This document shows, one piece after another, positions 33,570 through 43,104 of a DNA stretch of 64,000 nt. This DNA is from Paraburkholderia xenovorans LB400 (GTDB taxonomy: Bacteria > Pseudomonadota > Gammaproteobacteria > Burkholderiales > Burkholderiaceae): NCBI RefSeq assembly GCF_000013645.1, contig NC_007952.1, positions 2,046,001 to 2,110,000 of the forward strand. Direction: 5' to 3'. How positions within the stretch are numbered: position 1 is the first letter of the stretch; every line of letters starts with the position of its first letter. The position numbers were made by a program, and so were the translations under genes. The notes under the pieces were generated by a model. That model saw only the letters and a list, made by a program, of their open reading frames with translations. It made no database searches and had not been told where the DNA came from.

Positions 33570-34748
33570 TCAGCGAGCCGGCAATGCGCGGACAAATGCG
33601 GCAATCCGCTCGCACGCGTCGATCAGTCGCGCTTCCTCGACCACGAAACCCAGCCGCACGAAACCATTCGCCGTCTCGCCGAAGGCGCTCGCGTCGAGCA
33701 GCGACACACCCTGCGCGCGAAATAGCTGCCAGGTGAAGTCGACCGTATCGAGACCCGTGCCGCTCACGTCGACCATCATGAACATGCCGGCTTCGGGCAA
33801 CACGCACCGCAGCCCCGGCACGCGCTGCAAACGCTCGAACACCACGTCGCGCCGGCGGCGGTAAATCTCGCGCATCCCGGCGGCGATCTGTGCCTTGTTC
33901 TGCAAAGCGGTCAATGCGGCCTGCTGGATGAAGCCGGGCAAGCCGTACAGCATCGCAAGGGCGAGCCGCCCCATATGTTCGATCAGCTCCGCGGGCCCGA
34001 TCGCCCAACCCACGCGCCAACCGGCCATAGCATGGGATTTCGACAGACTGCCGAGCGTCACGGTGCGCTCCGCCATGCCGGGCAATGCTGCAATGCTCAG
34101 GTGTCCGCGCTCGAATGTGAGCTCGGCGTAGACCTCGTCGGACAGCACCCACAGATCATGCTCGCACGCGATCCGCGCGATCCGTTCGAGATCGGCGCGC
34201 GGCATGACCACGCCGGTCGGATTACACGGCGTAGCGAAGAAAATGGCCTTCGTGCGCGAAGTGACCGCTGCTTCGAGCGCCTCGCAATCGACGTGAAACG
34301 CCCGCGCCCGATCGACCGGCACCGCCACGAGCGTGGCGCCCGCCGCGCGCACGCAGGCCTCGTAGGTTAGGTACATGGGCTCGGGGACGATCACCTCGTC
34401 GCCCGCCTCCAGCAGGCATAGCGACGAAGCGAATACGCCGTTCTGCGCGCCCGCGGTCAGGATCACATTGGCGGCGCTCACGGCACAGCCTGTGGTGCGC
34501 GCATGCTCTTCGGCAATCGCGGCGCGCACCGGCTCACGACCGGACACCGCGCTGTAGTGCGTGTCGCCGCCGCGCAAGGCCTCGACCGCGCGTTCGACGA
34601 TCGGCGCGGGCGTGGCGAAATCGGGATCGCCGACGCTCAGCACGATCACGTCTTCACCGTTGGCCGCCGCCTGTTGCGCGACGCGATGGATTTCCCACGC
34701 GGACGTGCGCCGGCCCTGCAGGCGCTCGACCAGATTCGAGTACTTCAT
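33570..34748 (-). CDS. aruH: PLP aminotransferase, AruH-like arginine:pyruvate transaminase
   Basis: A 392-residue fold-type I aminotransferase. The PLP lysine is at about 237 in SLSKSHAMAGWRVGW, with NPTG at 176-179 and SDEVYAEL at 203-210. The N-terminal MKYSNLVERL..AWEIH and the GDPDFATPAPIV and THYSAVSGR segments resemble Pseudomonas AruH, which starts the arginine transaminase pathway by making 2-ketoarginine from L-arginine and pyruvate. No other aru gene is adjacent, so the substrate assignment is by similarity only; another aspartate-aminotransferase subgroup role is possible. Confidence 0.85.
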   Translation of the reverse strand: MKYSNLVERLQGRRTSAWEIHRVAQQAAANGEDVIVLSVGDPDFATPAPIVERAVEALRGGDTHYSAVSGREPVRAAIAEEHARTTGCAVSAANVILTAGAQNGVFASSLCLLEAGDEVIVPEPMYLTYEACVRAAGATLVAVPVDRARAFHVDCEALEAAVTSRTKAIFFATPCNPTGVVMPRADLERIARIACEHDLWVLSDEVYAELTFERGHLSIAALPGMAERTVTLGSLSKSHAMAGWRVGWAIGPAELIEHMGRLALAMLYGLPGFIQQAALTALQNKAQIAAGMREIYRRRRDVVFERLQRVPGLRCVLPEAGMFMMVDVSGTGLDTVDFTWQLFRAQGVSLLDASAFGETANGFVRLGFVVEEARLIDACERIAAFVRALPAR

Positions 34749-34812
34749 TGAACCACCCCGTTGCTCATGGACTCGCCAATGTAAAGGGGCACGCTCGAAA
34801 CGTCCAGATACG

Positions 34813-34851
34813 AAAAAGCGCCACGCGGGCGGACAGTCTCGCGTGGCGCTT
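34813..34851 (-). terminator. Rho-independent terminator of rpoN
   Basis: A perfect 12-bp stem (34816-34827 with 34840-34851, arms AAGCGCCACGCG) followed on the minus strand by a run of five T. It ends the rpoN transcript. Confidence 0.88.
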
Positions 34852-34886
34852 CAAGGCAGCCCATTGCGCCGGGCTGCGGAGCTCCT

Positions 34887-36380
34887 TCAAACCTGGCGGC
34901 GCAATTCCGCCGGCGGCACCTTCATCAGATGCCGGTACTTCGCTACCGTGCGACGCGCCACCAGCACGCCCTGATCGGCGAGCATCTTCGCGAGCGTCAC
35001 GTCAGAGAGCGGATCGCGCGTGTTTTCCGCGGCGATCATTTCCTTGAGCAGCGCGCGCACCGCGGCGGCGGAACACGTGCCACCGCTTTCGGTGCCGAGC
35101 TCGCGCGGGAAGAAATGCTTGAATTCGAAAATGCCGCGCGGCGTGGCCATATATTTGTTGCCCGTGGCGCGCGAGATGGTGGATTCGTGCAGGCCGAGTT
35201 CGTCGGCGACATCGCGCAACACCATTGGCTTGAGCGCGATTTCGCCGTACTGGAAGAAGGCCTTCTGATGCGCGACGATGCACTCGGCCACGCGCTGGAT
35301 CGTATCGAAGCGTTGTTGCGCGTTGCGGATCAGCCAGCGCGCTTCCTGCAACTGCTGCGCGAGCGGCGAACGGCTCGCGCCGGCCGACTGCGCGAACAGC
35401 TCCGCATACATGCGATGGATTCGCGCGCGCGGCTGCACCGCCGGGTTGATCGCCACGACCCACTTGTTGCGCACCTGGCGCACGATCACGTCCGGCACCA
35501 CGTAATTGTCTTCGGTGCGGCCATAGCAGTTGCCCGGCTTCGGATCGAGCTTGCGCACGAGAGCGCAGGCAACCCGCAGTTCTTCCGCGCTGCAGCCGAT
35601 CTGCTTCTGCAATTCGGCCTGTTCGCGGCGTGCGAGCCGTTCCAGATGATGTTCGACGATCTGCCGCGCCACCTCGCGCCCCGGCGTGTCGGCCGGCAAC
35701 GCGTTGACCTGCAGCGACAGGCACTCGGACAGCGTGCGCGCGCCCAGACCCGGACGATCGAGCGATTGCACGAGACGCAGCGCCACCAGCAACTCGTCTT
35801 CGGTCAATTCGGGTTCGAGATCGACACTGTCCGCGAGGTCGGCGAGATCCTGGCGCAGATAGCCGTCGTCATCGAGCGCCTCGATGATGAAGCGCGCTAC
35901 GGCGCGATCCCGGTCGTCGAGGCGATAGAGGCGCAGCGAGTCGTGCAGTTGCTCGCGCAACGTGGGTTGGGAACGGGCCCACTCGGCGGGATCGCTACCG
36001 TCCGAGTCGCCGTTCTGGCGCGTCGAACTGCGGCTGCTGTAATCGCCCGAGAAGTCGCCCGGCATGTCATCCTGGCCCGAGCTTTCCAGCGTGTCGTTGC
36101 CGCCTGACTCGGACTGCATGTCGGATGACATCGCGTCGGGTTCCGCTGCGCTCACCGTGTCGGCGGCCGGCAGCGCGCCAGCCTCTTCACCGGACGCGGT
36201 CGTGGCGAGTGCGACGTCTTCCGTATCCGTCGAGTCGTACTCGAGGAACGGATTGGTGTCGAGCGCCGTGCGCAACTCCTGCTGGAACTCCAGAGACGAC
36301 AACTGCAACAGACGCACCGACTGCTGCAGACGCGGCGTGAGTGCGAGAGACTGCCTTGTGCGTAGTTCAATTGAAGGCAT
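34887..36380 (-). CDS. rpoN: RNA polymerase sigma-54 factor
   Basis: A 497-residue sigma-54. Region I is at the N-terminus (LRTRQSLALTPRLQQSVRLLQL, activator-responsive), region II is acidic and variable (about 60-135), then the core-binding domain, and the RpoN box ARRTVAKYR at about 475-483 that reads the -24 element. It is not followed by the hpf/ptsN genes usual for the housekeeping rpoN locus, so this is probably a second copy, which Burkholderiaceae often have. The VpsR-like activator at 18.5 kb is a possible client. Confidence 0.95.
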   Translation of the reverse strand: MPSIELRTRQSLALTPRLQQSVRLLQLSSLEFQQELRTALDTNPFLEYDSTDTEDVALATTASGEEAGALPAADTVSAAEPDAMSSDMQSESGGNDTLESSGQDDMPGDFSGDYSSRSSTRQNGDSDGSDPAEWARSQPTLREQLHDSLRLYRLDDRDRAVARFIIEALDDDGYLRQDLADLADSVDLEPELTEDELLVALRLVQSLDRPGLGARTLSECLSLQVNALPADTPGREVARQIVEHHLERLARREQAELQKQIGCSAEELRVACALVRKLDPKPGNCYGRTEDNYVVPDVIVRQVRNKWVVAINPAVQPRARIHRMYAELFAQSAGASRSPLAQQLQEARWLIRNAQQRFDTIQRVAECIVAHQKAFFQYGEIALKPMVLRDVADELGLHESTISRATGNKYMATPRGIFEFKHFFPRELGTESGGTCSAAAVRALLKEMIAAENTRDPLSDVTLAKMLADQGVLVARRTVAKYRHLMKVPPAELRRQV

Positions 36381-36890
36381 TGTAGTGAGGTCCCTTTAAT
36401 AGCCGAAAATGGTGAGTGACCTCTTTAGAGCAACTGCCGTACCAGCTCGCGCAACGTCCTGTTTTTTCAATGTATTGCATTTTCAGGCCCGCCACTTGCG
36501 CAGGCCGGCGGGCGCCATTTTTACAAGTACCCGGCAAATTCCGGTTCCCGCTCGCAGCAGCGGCCAAACCCGGCCGGGCCGCGCGCCAGCGCCTCGCCGC
36601 GCCGCATTCTTCAGCCTTAAGCCATGTGCCGCAACGGCTTTCCTGCCGGCCGCGCCCTTTCTCCCGCCGCCGGGCACACCGCTTGCGTCTGGGCACTATG
36701 TGGACGGACGGTGGTCTTTGCACGCGCAACGCAACAGCGAAATCGCATGCACAGGCTGTCGCCCGGTGTCGATAACGGGCCCTGACGGAACCGTAGCGGC
36801 AACGACCCCACGCGTGTCATCGGCGGTTTCGACCGCGATCGACCGCAGGCAACAAGACCGCAATTTTCATCAACACCCGAAGGAGAAACC
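36381..36890. other. 510-bp divergent spacer rpoN / BON gene
   Basis: No credible gene. It holds the promoters of rpoN (minus) and of the BON-domain gene (plus, GAAGGAGA ribosome site at 36880-36887). A relatively AT-rich patch lies near 36460-36545. No clear binding sites were recognised. Confidence 0.6.
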
Positions 36891-37229
36891 ATGAAGACGA
36901 TCCAATTCCTGAAGACCGCAGGTAGCATTGCCTGTCTCGCATTCGCACTGAACGCTACGGCGCAGACCAGTGCCTCGGCTCCGTCGGCTTCGTCCGAAAC
37001 CATCGGCGAGCACGTCGACGACGGCACCATAACCACCAAGGCCAAGGCCGACCTGCTGGCCGCGAAGAACGTCAAGTCGACGCACATTCACGTGAAGACG
37101 CGCAAGGGCGTGGTGTGGCTCACGGGTACAGTGCCTTCGGCTGACGACAAGTCGGCGGCTGAAGAAGTCGTGCAAGCCGTGAAGGGTGTATCGAGCGTGA
37201 AGAACCATCTGAAGATCGCCGCCCAATAA
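36891..37229 (+). CDS. Periplasmic BON-domain protein (OsmY-like)
   Basis: A 112-residue exported protein: a signal peptide cut at about residue 25 (NATAQ) and one BON domain (DGTITTKAKADLLAAKNVKSTHIHVKTRKGVVWLTGTV, ending in the conserved VKNHLKI). BON proteins bind phospholipid and help under osmotic or envelope stress. A strong ribosome site (AAGGAG) precedes the ATG. It has its own terminator. Confidence 0.92.
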   Translation: MKTIQFLKTAGSIACLAFALNATAQTSASAPSASSETIGEHVDDGTITTKAKADLLAAKNVKSTHIHVKTRKGVVWLTGTVPSADDKSAAEEVVQAVKGVSSVKNHLKIAAQ

Positions 37230-37298
37230 GCGGGTGATCCTGACGGGAAGCGCCGGCTGCGGCCGGTGCTTCCCGGCGCTTGTGCCCGGAGACACATG

Positions 37299-37328
37299 AA
37301 AGCCGTCCGCGAATGCGACGGCTTTTTT
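37299..37328 (+). terminator. Rho-independent terminator of BON gene
   Basis: Stem AAGCCGTC / GACGGCTT (37300-37307 with 37317-37324) followed directly by six T. Confidence 0.88.
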
Positions 37329-37405
37329 AGTGCGCGAGCGCTGGGAGCGCCGGGTGGCCTGAATCCGGTTTGCGCACGCACGCCAGCGAACCGTCAGCCG
37401 ACACG

Positions 37406-37440
37406 CAAAAAACCGGCGCTCCCGAATAGAGAGCGCCGGT
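37406..37440 (-). terminator. Rho-independent terminator of four-helix gene
   Basis: A perfect 10-bp stem (ACCGGCGCTC with GAGCGCCGGT, 37412-37421 and 37431-37440) followed on the minus strand by six T. It ends the transcript from 37906. Confidence 0.9.
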
Positions 37441-37453
37441 CACTCACCTGCAC

Positions 37454-37906
37454 TTAATGCCGGGCAGCCGCGTATTGATCGCGCAGATCACGCACACGGT
37501 CATGGTTCTGCAACACGCCCTGATATTGCCGCTCGACGATGGCCCGCACGTCGGCCGGCAACTCCTTTTCCAGCGCGTCGTGATAGCGCTTCTTGGCGAC
37601 GTCCTCGCCCTTCTCGCACTCGGCCAGGATCTCGCGGTCGCTGCGATCGGTCACCGCCGACTTCACGTCGACCCAGCCGCGATGCAGCGCACCGCTCATG
37701 CTGCCGCCCGTTTCGGGTTTGCCGCCGAGCGCCGTAACGGCATCCTGCAACTCGCGCGCGCCGCGCGCGCAGTCTTCGGCCCGCGACAGAAACAGCGTTT
37801 TCAGTTGTGCGTCGTGGGCATCTTCGGCCGCTTTGCGAAAGCCCTTCTCGCCGTCCTTCGACGTCTCGACCAGATCGTTCAGCACGGAAACAACGTTCGT
37901 AGCCAT
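37454..37906 (-). CDS. PA2169-family four-helix-bundle protein (DUF2383)
   Basis: A 150-residue helical protein of the DUF2383/PA2169 family, ferritin-like in fold: LNDLVETSKDGEKGFRKAAEDA, then three more helices ending NHDRVRDLRDQY. Such proteins are common beside stress genes and can be induced on surfaces or in stationary phase; the biochemical role is unknown. The ATG has GGAGG at 7 bases and there is a strong terminator at 37406-37440, so it is monocistronic. Confidence 0.92.
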   Translation of the reverse strand: MATNVVSVLNDLVETSKDGEKGFRKAAEDAHDAQLKTLFLSRAEDCARGARELQDAVTALGGKPETGGSMSGALHRGWVDVKSAVTDRSDREILAECEKGEDVAKKRYHDALEKELPADVRAIVERQYQGVLQNHDRVRDLRDQYAAARH

Positions 37907-38273
37907 TCAATACCTCCAGGGGTTTCGTCAATGATGGAATCCGCAGCTACGTGCGTCGCGGCTTTGCCGGCGCTGGACATCCCGCTGCGGAGTCTCCGGT
38001 CTATCCGCATGATGCGTGCCCGCCGTGCAGCGCCGCGCGCATGTCGCAGCTGGCTTCCAGCGCGGCTTTCAATCTTGCCAATGCACGTAGATTTTTCCCT
38101 TCGCGATGTCACCTAGCGTGCGGCGAAGACCGACTGGCGCGGCTGCGCCGAATGGCACGCCGGTTGCTTTACATGCTCGCCCCACCGCATGCCGTGCAAC
38201 GCAACAACACGCTGCAAGACGTGCCGATGAATTGAAAACAATGGGCAGGCAACAACGACAGGGAGCATTCACC

Positions 38274-38513
38274 ATGAAAATCAGGAGCACGGAATTTCTG
38301 GCCGCCGTCGCGATCATCACCTCGGCAACGGTGCTGCAGATTCGCGAGCATATGCCGGCGCACGAAGCGACGTCCGCGAGCGCGCAAACCGAGTCCCCGG
38401 CGTGCCGCATGACGCGCGACGGACTGGTACCGGCCGCGTGCGAGCCGACTCGCGACGATCATCAGGAACCCGCAATGCCGCGCCAACGCAGCGCGCCACA
38501 GATCTGGGTTTGA
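38274..38513 (+). CDS. Small membrane-anchored or exported protein
   Basis: A 79-residue protein with a single N-terminal hydrophobic stretch (FLAAVAIITSATVLQI, about residues 8-23) and a polar tail containing a Cys pair (CRMTRDGLVPAAC). I do not recognise the family; the CRMTRDGLVPAACEPT pattern looks like small exported Burkholderia proteins near stress genes. GGGAG lies about 10 bases before ATG 38274. The frame is open upstream but the composition there is not coding-like. Confidence 0.6.
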   Translation: MKIRSTEFLAAVAIITSATVLQIREHMPAHEATSASAQTESPACRMTRDGLVPAACEPTRDDHQEPAMPRQRSAPQIWV

Positions 38514-38578
38514 GCATGACGCGCCTTGGGGCGGCTCAGACCGCCTGCGCGGCCGCCGAACACTGCAAGCCGGACACG

Positions 38579-38608
38579 AAAAAAACGGCCCGACGATAGG
38601 TCGGGCCG
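38579..38608 (-). terminator. Rho-independent terminator of glycine-zipper gene
   Basis: Stem CGGCCCGAC / GTCGGGCCG (38586-38594 with 38600-38608) and a run of seven T on the minus strand. Confidence 0.88.
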
Positions 38609-38670
38609 CTCCCTTCTTGCCACCGCTTCGAACTTTCACATCGAATGACTGGACGTAAAAGCCCTTGCGC

Positions 38671-39252
38671 TTACGCGCGATTTTCGCTGAACTCGTTGAG
38701 CGGCACCGGTTTCTTCAAAGGGTCGAAGTCAGCCCAGCGTCCCTGCTGCCAGCGGCCGCTCGCCCGCTCGATCGCCACGCCGCCTGCTTCACGCAACACA
38801 CGCGCGGCGTCGAACTGATTGTCCGGTGAAACGTGCACGGCGACCAGCACGCCGGAATCACGCGTTTCCTCGTGAAAAGGCGTTCGGTGGCCCGCCTTGC
38901 CGCCCTCGCGAGTGCGCGACATCGCGCCGACCAGCGAGCCGACATAAGCCCCCACGCCCGCTGCGATCAGCGACACGATAACCGGCGCCGCGAACGCCGC
39001 AAAGATCGCGACGCCCACCACGGCGCCAGCCACCGCGCCGATGGTGACGCCCATGCCGGCGCCTTTGGGTGCATCCTTTGCGCCGGCGTCCGTACTGGTA
39101 TCGCCGCCGATCGGAAAACGCGCATGCTGCCCGCGCGGGTTGACGAAAAACAGCGTCACGTCTTCTTCGACGAACCCTGCATTGAAGAGCTTTTGCGCCG
39201 CCTCTTCAGCGGCGGGAAAAGTCGTAAAACGTGCTGCGACGATGAGTGACAT
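38671..39252 (-). CDS. Glycine-zipper stress protein
   Basis: A 193-residue protein. Residues 1-50 form an alpha/beta unit (AARFTTFPAAEEAAQKLFNAGF), residues about 67-115 a Gly/Ala-rich transmembrane zipper (GAGMGVTIGAVAGAVVGVAIF and GAYVGSLVGAMSRT), and residues 130-165 a second small alpha/beta unit. It probably sits in the inner membrane. ATG 39252 follows AAGGAGG at 4-5 bases; an upstream ATG at 39267 is less likely. Function unknown. Confidence 0.85.
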   Translation of the reverse strand: MSLIVAARFTTFPAAEEAAQKLFNAGFVEEDVTLFFVNPRGQHARFPIGGDTSTDAGAKDAPKGAGMGVTIGAVAGAVVGVAIFAAFAAPVIVSLIAAGVGAYVGSLVGAMSRTREGGKAGHRTPFHEETRDSGVLVAVHVSPDNQFDAARVLREAGGVAIERASGRWQQGRWADFDPLKKPVPLNEFSENRA

Positions 39253-39346
39253 AAGGCCTCCTTGCATCGTTGAACGGCGCTTGCGGACTGTGCCGCCGCA
39301 TGTCGCCGTGCCATTCGGCGCGTTCGGGCGGCGGCGCGCCGCGGGA

Positions 39347-39691
39347 CTACGCCGCGGCGCCGCGATCCGGTTCCATGCCTTCCACTCTGAACAGTCCGCT
39401 ATGCAACACTACGCCTTCTCCGTTGTTCTGGTCGAGCGCTTCCGCGCAGACGGAACGGATGCGGTGACGGCCTTTCTCGAAGGCCGACATGAGCGTTGCT
39501 TCGAGCGCGGAATCGGCGCCGAAATGATCTTCGAGCGCCTCAGCGGTAATCGCGCACACAACCGCTTCGCCGTCCACCCGCGCCATGAAACGCACGGTCA
39601 GATTCGCTCCGTCGAAGTCCGGCTTGTCGTCGGAAAAAGTGATCTGCATAAGGGAATCCTCATAGGCCGGCCGCGGCAGGATCGCGTTCAT
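39347..39691 (-). CDS. DUF1488-family protein
   Basis: A 114-residue protein of the DUF1488 family (ITFSDDKPDFDGANLTVRFMARVDGEAVVCAITAEALEDHFG). Its function is unknown. ATG 39691 overlaps the stop of the DUF4142 gene by four bases, which suggests coupling; an internal ATG at 39649 with GAGGA upstream is where homology begins and may be the true start. Confidence 0.85.
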   Translation of the reverse strand: MNAILPRPAYEDSLMQITFSDDKPDFDGANLTVRFMARVDGEAVVCAITAEALEDHFGADSALEATLMSAFEKGRHRIRSVCAEALDQNNGEGVVLHSGLFRVEGMEPDRGAAA

Positions 39692-40251
39692 GACGAACCC
39701 TTCATTGCGCCGGCGAGTTGCTGCGCCATCGCCAGATGATGTTTGATGGTCGGCAACGCGTGCGTCGCCGCCGCCTTGAGTTGCGCGTCGGTGCCGCTCG
39801 TGCTCTCCTGCTGGAACAGATCCACCGCGCGTTGATGCGCTTCCACGCCGACCTGCTCCACATAGGCCTGATCGAATTCCTTGCCCTTGAGCGTTTGCAG
39901 CTTGCCGACCAGCGCGGAATCCGCCGACGGCGTCACGGTGAAGCCCTTCTTCGACACGAGTGCCGCCATGCCGTGCGAGAGTCTGGTGTGATCGGCGATC
40001 ATCTGCGCCGCGAATTTCTTCACGTGCGGATCGCTCGAATTCTTCAGCGCAACCTTGCTGGCCGCAATCTCGGTCGCGTCGGACTTCGAGGCGTCCTGCA
40101 CGAATTGCTGGTCCGCGGGTGAGAGCTTCGTGCCGCCGACGGGCGCCTCACTGGCGGGTGCGTCGCTGGCTTGCGCATACACCGCGCCGATGGACGCCGC
40201 GCTCAAGCTCAGCGCGACTGTCATCGCTTGTAGGGGATACCGGAATTTCAT
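39688..40251 (-). CDS. Exported DUF4142 protein
   Basis: A 187-residue periplasmic protein: signal peptide to about residue 26 (GAVYAQ), then the ferritin-like helical DUF4142 domain (SPADQQFVQDASKSDATEIAASKVALKNSSDPHVKKFAAQMIADHTRLSHGM). The His and Glu positions are typical of the family, whose function is unclear but is often stress-associated. GGGAG precedes ATG 40251. First in an operon with the DUF1488 gene. Confidence 0.92.
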   Translation of the reverse strand: MKFRYPLQAMTVALSLSAASIGAVYAQASDAPASEAPVGGTKLSPADQQFVQDASKSDATEIAASKVALKNSSDPHVKKFAAQMIADHTRLSHGMAALVSKKGFTVTPSADSALVGKLQTLKGKEFDQAYVEQVGVEAHQRAVDLFQQESTSGTDAQLKAAATHALPTIKHHLAMAQQLAGAMKGSS

Positions 40252-40345
40252 GCATTTTCTCCCTGTTCGATGGATGCAGCGAAACGGCAGCGGCAGCACG
40301 GGGCGCGGCACTCATTCAATCTCCGAGCCTCGTTCGTCATGCCGT

Positions 40346-40897
40346 TCAAGCCGCGTTGGCTCTGGACAATTGGCCGATCAGCGCCTTGTTGAAGGCCGGC
40401 AGATCGTCGGGCTTGCGGCTGCTGATCAGATTGCCGTCTTCGACCACTTCCTTGTCCACCCACGTGCCGCCCGCGTTGCGAATGTCGTCCTGCAGGCTCG
40501 GCCAGCTCGTCAACGTGCGGCCGTTGACGATTCCCGCCGACACCAGCAGCCACCCGCCATGACAGATCACCGCGATCGGCTTCTTTGCGCTGTCGGCCGC
40601 CTTCACGAAAGCTTGCGCCTGTGGCAGCAAACGCATGGCGTCGCCGTTCACCACGCCGCCTGGCAGCACCACCGCGTCGAAATCGTTCGCGCTTGCCTTG
40701 TCGAAAGTCAGATCGACTTCGACGGTGTCGCCTTTGTCCACGTGCTTGAAACCCTGGATCGTGCCGGGTCTGGCTGAGATGACCTGCACTGTCGCGCCTG
40801 CTTCAGTAAGCGCGCGTTTCGGCTCGATCAGTTCGGCCTGCTCGAAACCGTCCACTGCGAGTATCGCCACCTTGTGACCATTCAATGTGCTTGCCAT
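40346..40897 (-). CDS. DJ-1/PfpI-family protein
   Basis: A 183-residue class I glutamine-amidotransferase-like protein of the PfpI/YhbO branch. The nucleophile elbow is AVICHGGWLL with Cys about 115, after DAVVLPGGVVNGDAMR. Members act as glyoxalase/deglycase or chaperone in carbonyl and oxidative stress. AGGAGAGGA precedes the ATG. It lies 94 bp upstream of the DUF4142 gene on the same strand. Confidence 0.92.
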   Translation of the reverse strand: MASTLNGHKVAILAVDGFEQAELIEPKRALTEAGATVQVISARPGTIQGFKHVDKGDTVEVDLTFDKASANDFDAVVLPGGVVNGDAMRLLPQAQAFVKAADSAKKPIAVICHGGWLLVSAGIVNGRTLTSWPSLQDDIRNAGGTWVDKEVVEDGNLISSRKPDDLPAFNKALIGQLSRANAA

Positions 40898-41112
40898 GCG
40901 TCCTCTCCTTCCTGTAAGTGCCCGAGCCGCGCGTGCTGCGCGGTCGATCCCGTCGTTAATCGTCGCTAGTCGTCGTCAATGCTCAATCAGCAAAAGATGT
41001 GCCCATGCGGCGCGAGCGCCGCCTCGCCCACGTTGTGGCGCTTACTTTGCGATGTTCTTTGCGACGTTCGTCAGTCCGCTTCACTCCGCCATTGCGTGCC
41101 GGCTGAAATTGG

Positions 41113-41454
41113 TTAGAGCCCTTGTGGATCATCGTCGAGCCCGTCGTCGTCGTCGACTAGCGGGTCGATAACGTGGTCGGGTTCGATATCGCTGTCCGGT
41201 ACGAGCGTCGAATCGCCGTCCGCGGCGGCACGCTCGCCCGTGCCGGCCCGATCCGTGTCGCTGCCGAGTTCGGAATCGCCGGTTTCGAGCGCGTGGTTGT
41301 CCAGTTCCGAGTCCACGTCGAATTCGTGGCGCTTCGCACCGGCCACATCGCTGCCGCTGTCGGACGAATCGCTCGGACCGAGTGCACCCGTCGTGCCGGA
41401 GGTTTGCTTGACGACCTGTTGCGGCTCGTCGTCGGGATTAAGAGTGCTGCTCAT
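41113..41454 (-). CDS. Acidic disordered protein
   Basis: A 113-residue protein very rich in Asp, Ser and Glu, ending in an almost all-acidic segment (PLVDDDDGLDDDPQGL), with no hydrophobic core: it is probably disordered. I do not recognise a family. AAGGAGAG before the ATG supports it as real. It is divergent from the topoisomerase IB gene. Confidence 0.7.
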   Translation of the reverse strand: MSSTLNPDDEPQQVVKQTSGTTGALGPSDSSDSGSDVAGAKRHEFDVDSELDNHALETGDSELGSDTDRAGTGERAAADGDSTLVPDSDIEPDHVIDPLVDDDDGLDDDPQGL

Positions 41455-41667
41455 GACGCTCTCCTTGGTTCGTTCGTTTCATCGATTACCCGTAACGAGT
41501 GTCCGCAAGGACTGTTCCGCTGGTCCGCAAGACAACGCGCAAAGCAGCCCGCAAAGCAGCGGCCGCGCGGCACGCGGGAAACCGCGCCCGGTGCCGGGCA
41601 CTGCCTTTGCTTGACGCCAGCTATCGGCGCAAAGCGCGCCTCATGCTTGAAACTTCTACCTGCGACG

Positions 41668-42930
41668 ATGGCTGCCACAACGACTCCGACTCAACGCCGC
41701 CCCGAACGTACGGAAGACGACCGCGCGAAACCCGCCGCTCCTGCCGTCATGCCGCCCGGTTTGCGCCATGCCGACGACACGAAACCGGGCTTCACGCGCA
41801 AGCGTGAAAACGGCGAATTCGTCTATTTCGACGTGGCGGGCAAACGCATCGACGACGAAGACGAAATCAGGCGCATCAACGCGCTCGCCATTCCGCCCGC
41901 CTATGAAAATGTATGGATCTGCCCGGACGCCCGCGGCCATATCCAGGCGACCGGACGCGACGCGCGCGGACGCAAGCAATACCGCTATCACCCGCGCTGG
42001 CGCGAGACACGCGACGCCGACAAATACGAGCGCATGGCCGAGTTCGGCCGCGCATTGCCGAAGATCCGCGCGCGTGTTGCGCGCGATCTGAATCTGCCGG
42101 GCATGCAACGCGACAAGGTCATCGCCGCGATCGTGCAGTTGCTTGACACGACGTTGATCCGGATCGGCAGCGTCGAATACGCGCGCGATAATCAGTCGTA
42201 CGGATTGACTACGCTGCGCAAGAAGCACGTGAAGATCGAAGCGGGCCGGCTGCGTTTCAGGTTTCGCGGCAAGAGCGGCATTGAACACGACGTGACGGTG
42301 AACAATCCGCGCATCAGGCGCATTGTGCGGCGTTGCGCCGAACTGCCGGGCCACGACCTGTTCCAGTATCTCGACGAAGACGGCACGCGCCGCACCGTCG
42401 GCTCCGCCGACATCAACGACTACCTGCGCCGTGCGAGCGGCGCGGATTTCACCGCCAAGGACTACCGGACGTGGGCCGGCAGCGTCTATGCGCTGGCCGC
42501 GCTGCGACGGCTGATTTGCAGCAGCGCGGCGGAAGCGCGCCGCCACATCGTCGCGACTGTCAAGGACGTGGCTGCGCTATTGCGCAATACCCCGGCCGTG
42601 TGCAAGCGCTGCTACATTCACCCAGCGGTGATCAGCGCATTCGAAGCGGACGAATTGCAGAGTCTGGCGCCGGGCCAGTCGCGCCGTGGACTGCGAGTGG
42701 ACGAAGTGGCGTTTGCCGCGTTGCTTGCTCACGCCGAGAAGCGCGCGGCAAGGCTCGCGCGGCAGGCAGGGGCGAAAGGCCGCAAGGCGCGTGAGTCGGC
42801 GGTGACGGAAAGCATCGATACGTCGGTCACGAGCTTGCTGAAAAAATCGCGGAAGGTAGGTAAGGCGGCGGCTGCGAAGGCTGATATAAAGGCCGGCGCG
42901 CAAACCGCCCGCGCTGCAGCGCATGTCTAG
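41668..42930 (+). CDS. DNA topoisomerase IB
   Basis: A 420-residue poxvirus-type (TopIB) topoisomerase that relaxes supercoils through a 3'-phosphotyrosine. The N-terminal DNA-binding domain carries YENVWICPDARGHIQATGRDARGRKQYRYH; catalytic residues are in RIGSVEYARDN, TTLRKKHV, DFTAKDYRTWAGS and the nucleophile KRCYIHP (Tyr about 316). A Lys/Ala-rich tail of about 60 residues is extra. ATG 41668 is the first start near the homology; its ribosome site is weak. Confidence 0.93.
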   Translation: MAATTTPTQRRPERTEDDRAKPAAPAVMPPGLRHADDTKPGFTRKRENGEFVYFDVAGKRIDDEDEIRRINALAIPPAYENVWICPDARGHIQATGRDARGRKQYRYHPRWRETRDADKYERMAEFGRALPKIRARVARDLNLPGMQRDKVIAAIVQLLDTTLIRIGSVEYARDNQSYGLTTLRKKHVKIEAGRLRFRFRGKSGIEHDVTVNNPRIRRIVRRCAELPGHDLFQYLDEDGTRRTVGSADINDYLRRASGADFTAKDYRTWAGSVYALAALRRLICSSAAEARRHIVATVKDVAALLRNTPAVCKRCYIHPAVISAFEADELQSLAPGQSRRGLRVDEVAFAALLAHAEKRAARLARQAGAKGRKARESAVTESIDTSVTSLLKKSRKVGKAAAAKADIKAGAQTARAAAHV

Positions 42931-43060
42931 CTTTGCCGTGGCTTAAGTCACCCGATCGCAATTCAGGAATCCTGACTCGCCAGACTTGTATCTCCCGAGA
43001 CGGATCGCGAGGTGAATCGGCTCCCGCCCATGCACTTTGCCAGGCAGTTGGCCGGAAGAA

Positions 43061-43089
43061 GGCGGGCCCGCCTCAAAGGACGGCCCGCC
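43061..43089 (-). terminator. Hairpin after small exported protein gene
   Basis: Stem GGCGGGCC / GGCCCGCC (43061-43068 with 43082-43089), followed on the minus strand by TTCTTCC. A plausible but imperfect terminator. Confidence 0.55.
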
Positions 43090-43104
43090 CTGGCCAATCC
43101 GCTC